Source of the DNA: Bacteroidales bacterium | GTDB lineage: Bacteria; Bacteroidota; Bacteroidia; Bacteroidales; F082 | Length of the DNA: 34,197 bases | Direction of reading: 5' to 3' | Assembly: GCA_017439405.1 (NCBI GenBank) | Contig: JAFSJF010000051.1 | Span: 1 to 34,197 of the forward strand | Shown: one piece after another, positions 31,668 to 34,197 of the stretch | Numbering within the stretch: position 1 is the stretch's first letter | How the letters are laid out: every line of letters begins with the position of its first letter | Notes under the pieces: model-generated | Seen by the model: only the letters and a program-made list of their open reading frames with translations | Database searches by the model: none | What the model was told of the DNA's origin: nothing | Program-made: the position numbers and the translations under genes

Positions 31668-32921
31668 ATGGTAAACATTGATCAAATCAACTTCAACAAC
31701 AAGCGCGTGGTGATCCGCGTCGACTTCAACGTCCCGTTGGACGACAACTTTAACATCACCGACGACACCCGCATGAGAGCTGCACTGCCCACCATCAATA
31801 AGGTGCTCAACGGCAAAGGCATGGTCGTGCTGATGTCGCACCTCGGCAGACCAAAAAAGAACCCCGACCCGAAGTTCTCCATCAAGCCGATTATCAAGCA
31901 CTTGGAAGAGCTGTTAGGCCGTCCCGTGCAATTTGCCGACGACTGCATGAAAGCCGCCGACCAAGTGGCCGCCTTGAAACCAGGTGAGGTTTTGGTACTC
32001 GAAAACCTCCGCTTCTATGCCGAAGAGGAAGGCAAGCCGCGTGGCATCGAGAAGGGCGAGGAAGGCTACGACGAAGCCAAGAAGGCCATCAAAGCTTCGC
32101 AAAAGGAGTTCACCAAGACCCTCGCAAGCTACGGCGAATACTACATCAACGACGCCTTCGGCACTGCCCACCGCGCCCATGCCTCCACGGCCTTGATTGC
32201 CGACTACTTCGACGCCGACCACAAGATGTTCGGCTACCTGATGGGCAAGGAAGTGGCCGCCGTCAACAAGGTGATGAACGACATCCAACGCCCCTTCACC
32301 GCCATCATGGGCGGCTCGAAGGTCTCCACCAAAATCGAAATCATCGAGAACCTGCTCACCAAGGTCGATAACCTCATCCTCTGCGGCGGTATGACCTACA
32401 CCTTCAAACGCGCCTTAGGCGGCAAGATCGGCAACTCCATCTGCGAAGAGGACAAACTCGACCTCGCCTTGGACATCATCGAGAAAGCCAAGCAGAAGGG
32501 CGTCAATCTCTACCTCTCGTTCGACGTGGTGGCAGGCGACAAGTTCTCGAACGACGCCAACACCATGGTCGTCGACCCGATGAACGTGCCCGACGGCTGG
32601 GAAGGCATGGACTGCGGTCCCGAGAGCCGCAAGTTCTACGCCGGCATCCTCAAGCAGTCGAAGACCATCCTCTGGAACGGTCCCTGTGGCGTGTTTGAGT
32701 TCGACAAGTTCGCCGAAGGCTCGAAGGCCATCGCCGAAGCCATCGTGGAGGCCACCGAGCAAAACGGTGCCTATTCGCTCATCGGCGGCGGCGACAGCGT
32801 GGCGTGCATCAACAAGTTCGGCCTGGCCGACCGCGTGAGCTACGTCTCGACCGGCGGCGGTGCCCTGCTCGAAGCCATCGAAGGCAAGGAACTGCCCGGC
32901 ATTGCAGCAATTAAGAAGTAA
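31668..32921 (+). CDS. pgk: Phosphoglycerate kinase
   Basis: Makes ATP from 1,3-bisphosphoglycerate in glycolysis. 417 residues, the usual length. N-terminal [17 protein letters not shown] with the substrate-binding basic residues, [16 protein letters not shown], the nucleotide-binding [17 protein letters not shown], and the C-terminal [13 protein letters not shown] and [18 protein letters not shown]. All hallmark segments are intact. The start ATG at 31668 follows an A-rich leader and a 30-nt AT-rich repeat shared with the lipoprotein gene upstream of pfkA, the other glycolytic gene in the window. A clear terminator follows the stop. Confidence 0.98.
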   Translation: MVNIDQINFNNKRVVIRVDFNVPLDDNFNITDDTRMRAALPTINKVLNGKGMVVLMSHLGRPKKNPDPKFSIKPIIKHLEELLGRPVQFADDCMKAADQVAALKPGEVLVLENLRFYAEEEGKPRGIEKGEEGYDEAKKAIKASQKEFTKTLASYGEYYINDAFGTAHRAHASTALIADYFDADHKMFGYLMGKEVAAVNKVMNDIQRPFTAIMGGSKVSTKIEIIENLLTKVDNLILCGGMTYTFKRALGGKIGNSICEEDKLDLALDIIEKAKQKGVNLYLSFDVVAGDKFSNDANTMVVDPMNVPDGWEGMDCGPESRKFYAGILKQSKTILWNGPCGVFEFDKFAEGSKAIAEAIVEATEQNGAYSLIGGGDSVACINKFGLADRVSYVSTGGGALLEAIEGKELPGIAAIKK

Positions 32922-32941
32922 AACAACTAAAACATGTTTTG

Positions 32942-32968
32942 AAAAGGCGGCTTCGGCTGCCTTTTTTT
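32942..32968 (+). terminator. Intrinsic terminator of pgk
   Basis: AAAAGGCGGC, loop TTCG, GCTGCCTTTT with one G-T pair, followed by further T residues (seven T in all). It lies 20 nt after the stop. Confidence 0.92.
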
Positions 32969-32975
32969 GTTGCAG

Positions 32976-33008
32976 TTTGTATTGGTAAACGAAAAGTGTT
33001 TATTTTTG
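32976..33008 (+). promoter_or_regulatory. Promoter of the DUF4160/DUF2442 pair
   Basis: TTTG (32976-32979), 21 nt, TATTTTTG (33001-33008): full Bacteroides-type promoter directly after the pgk terminator. Transcription would start near 33015, giving a very short leader. Confidence 0.7.
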
Positions 33009-33028
33009 CACTTCAAATGATTTACACC

Positions 33029-33280
33029 ATGCCAGAAATAAGTCGCTTTTACGGAATCATTATTAAGATGTTCTTTAAACCGAAAGAACATGAGCCTGCT
33101 CATATTCACGCCATTTACAATGAGAATGTGGGCATCTTTGACATCAAGACTTTTGAAATGACTGAAGGTGATTTGCCGATAAGAGCCCAACAGTTGGTAA
33201 AGGAATGGTTAGGTTTGCATTACGAAGAATTAGTGGAGATGTGGAACACTCAAAAGATGGGAAAGGTAAAACCGTTATGA
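33029..33280 (+). CDS. DUF4160-family small protein
   Basis: 83 residues from ATG 33029 (MPEISRFYGIIIKMF); another ATG at 33017 (MIYTMPE) is possible but would leave almost no leader. The family signature is present: ISRFYGIIIKMFFKPKEHEP then AHIHAIY, including the conserved HEPAHIH (21-27), and the C-terminal LGLHYEELVEMWN. The stop overlaps the next start by ATGA (33277-33280). DUF4160 and DUF2442 genes are often neighbours and have been proposed as toxin-antitoxin-like modules, but no activity is established. This pair has its own promoter and lies next to a transposase gene. Confidence 0.87.
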   Translation: MPEISRFYGIIIKMFFKPKEHEPAHIHAIYNENVGIFDIKTFEMTEGDLPIRAQQLVKEWLGLHYEELVEMWNTQKMGKVKPL

Positions 33281-33528
33281 TACCGAGAATCAAACATTTC
33301 GAACTTAATGATGATTGGAAGTTGGTGGTGACTTTCGATGACGGTTTCCGTGTGTGTTACGATGTGAAAGACGACATTGACACCATTGCCGATTTCCAAA
33401 GCCTGACCACCGAAATCGGGCTATGGCCTATGGCGCAGTTGGACACCAGCCGCACTTGTATTTATTGGAACGAACAAATAGATCTACCGAGCGACACCAT
33501 TTATGAATATGGTGTGCCGATTAACTGA
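33277..33528 (+). CDS. DUF2442-family small protein
   Basis: 83 residues from ATG 33277, overlapping the DUF4160 stop by 4 nt; a longer in-frame start at 33205 would sit inside the upstream gene. Family features: VTFDDGFRVCYDVKDDI, then FQSLTTEIGLWPMAQLDTSR, then IYWNEQIDLPSDTIYEYG. The W-N-E-I-DLPSD segment is the family hallmark. It is probably the partner of DUF4160. Which of the two would be toxic, if either, cannot be told from sequence. Confidence 0.88.
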   Translation: MIPRIKHFELNDDWKLVVTFDDGFRVCYDVKDDIDTIADFQSLTTEIGLWPMAQLDTSRTCIYWNEQIDLPSDTIYEYGVPIN

Positions 33529-33530
33529 AT

Positions 33531-34197
33531 GGCTATAGTACAATAACCGACCGAAATTTACGTTAGTAGGGTTATGGAAAAGCAAAGACACACAGCTAAG
33601 AGCATAATGGAATTGGTGAACCGGTTGTCGTCAGAGGAGCGTGCCAGACTCTGCACGATGCTCGCTGGAGCCAAGGAAGGCACGGAGGACATGGACACGT
33701 TCCTGACGGAGCGTCGATTTGCGGGCGGACGTGTTTGCCCGCTATGCGGCGGGACGCATGTGCAGCGCAACGGGAGGCGGAAGAACGGGACGCAGAAGTT
33801 CATCTGCAGGGACTGCGGCAAGACGTTCTCGATCACGAAGAACACGATATTCGAGGGCACGCGGAAGGGCCTTGCGGTGTGGAAGGAGTTCATGGCGTGC
33901 ATGTCGGAGGGCCTGTCGTTGGACAAGACGGCGGAGCGTTGCGGCATCACCCACGCGACGGCGTTTGTCTGGCGGCACAAGGTGCTGGACGCGATAGGCG
34001 AGTCGCTGAAGGGCACGGAGCTTACGGGCATCGCCGAGGCTGACGAGGCGTTCCTGCCCGTCTCGTACAAGGGCGACAGGAAGGCGTTCGAGGGCGAGGG
34101 TTGCGGCCGCGAGCCGAGGAAGCGCGGCGGCGGCAACCACAAGCGCGGCCTTTCGGACGAGCTGGTGTGCCTGCCGTGCGCCGTCGACCGCAAGGGC
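33531..34197 (+). mobile_element. IS1595-family insertion sequence, left part; right end outside the window
   Basis: The transposase gene is cut by the window edge. The left boundary is a guess: GGCTATAGTACAATAACC starts at 33531, 2 nt after the DUF2442 stop, and looks like a terminal inverted repeat because IS1595 elements often begin GGC. The right end needed to prove it is not present. Confidence 0.5.
33574..34197 (+). CDS. IS1595-family (ISXO2-like) transposase, 3' end cut by the window edge
   Basis: 208 codons from ATG 33574, open to the last base. N-terminal zinc ribbon with CPLC (55-58) and CRDC (78-81), separated by RNGRRKNGTQKF, followed by GKTFSITKNTIFEGTRKGL, as in IS1595/IS1016-type transposases. 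A helix-turn-helix segment (about 111-135) includes LSLDKTAERCGITHATAFVW. The first catalytic acid of the DDE domain is in IAEADEAFLPVSYKG (D157). The rest of the DDE domain lies beyond the window. GC content is noticeably higher than in the adjacent DUF pair, consistent with recent arrival. I see no frameshift in the visible part. Confidence 0.93.
   Translation, partial: MEKQRHTAKSIMELVNRLSSEERARLCTMLAGAKEGTEDMDTFLTERRFAGGRVCPLCGGTHVQRNGRRKNGTQKFICRDCGKTFSITKNTIFEGTRKGLAVWKEFMACMSEGLSLDKTAERCGITHATAFVWRHKVLDAIGESLKGTELTGIAEADEAFLPVSYKGDRKAFEGEGCGREPRKRGGGNHKRGLSDELVCLPCAVDRKG

Noticed and set aside
1-34197. CRISPR array
   Set aside because: The repeats seen are dispersed or only in twos and threes without regular unique spacers, and no cas genes are present.

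Overview
The window looks like a stretch of chromosome from a member of the Bacteroidales (phylum Bacteroidota). The evidence is: promoters of the Bacteroides sigma type (TAnnTTTG at -7, sometimes TTTG or TTG 19-21 nt upstream); start codons with A-rich leaders and little Shine-Dalgarno; a type IX secretion C-terminal sorting domain on a secreted nuclease; an S46 dipeptidyl-peptidase of the DPP11 type; and the gene orders yicC-gmk-nadD and blaI-M56. I cannot name the genus. Most genes are moderately GC-rich housekeeping genes. Two stretches differ: an AT-rich two-gene cassette at 1654-3464, and a GC-rich IS1595-like transposase cut by the right edge.

Layout. 1-1592: 3' part of aspS. 1654-3464: AAA/ABC-type ATPase overlapping a small PD-(D/E)XK-like protein, a candidate defence-type pair. 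3558-6059: lipoprotein, phosphofructokinase, 2-phosphosulfolactate phosphatase (comB-like). 6041-7935 (minus): thioredoxin reductase then a GSCFA protein. 8072-8145: tRNA-Pro(GGG) with its own promoter and terminator. 8273-11147 (minus): DPP11-like peptidase and a secreted protein of unknown function. 11240-11905: DUF2461 protein. 11907-16185 (minus): tightly overlapping operon TPR - DUF4292 - EnvC-like - 59-aa lipoprotein - SprT-like. dut (minus) and corA (plus) diverge around 16.8-16.96 kb. 17961-19686 (minus): T9SS-secreted endonuclease I and an MntP-like membrane protein, divergent from a 1068-aa outer-membrane propeller/barrel protein. 22991-26323 (minus): nadD, gmk, yicC and DNA polymerase III delta-prime. 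26534-30404 (minus): M56 peptidase with two TonB C-terminal domains, its BlaI-type repressor, and a leucine-rich-repeat lipoprotein that shares the blaI promoter/operator sequence. 30574-32921: lipid kinase and pgk. 33029-33528: DUF4160/DUF2442 pair. 33574-34197: transposase. No gene-free gap exceeds 300 bases.

The most unusual signal is a set of dispersed palindromic repeats at gene ends and between genes. The main family (1601, 5671-5730, 17876-17943, 22970, 26502) has a hairpin whose inner three base pairs change in a compensated way between copies. One back-to-back pair is inserted in frame inside comB as exactly 20 codons, and other copies supply the stop codons of corA and nadD. Other repeats encode the C-terminal tail of Gmk, separate yicC from gmk, and end the lipid kinase gene. 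The other leading candidates for new biology are the ATPase/nuclease pair and the shared BlaI-type operator upstream of the LRR lipoprotein.
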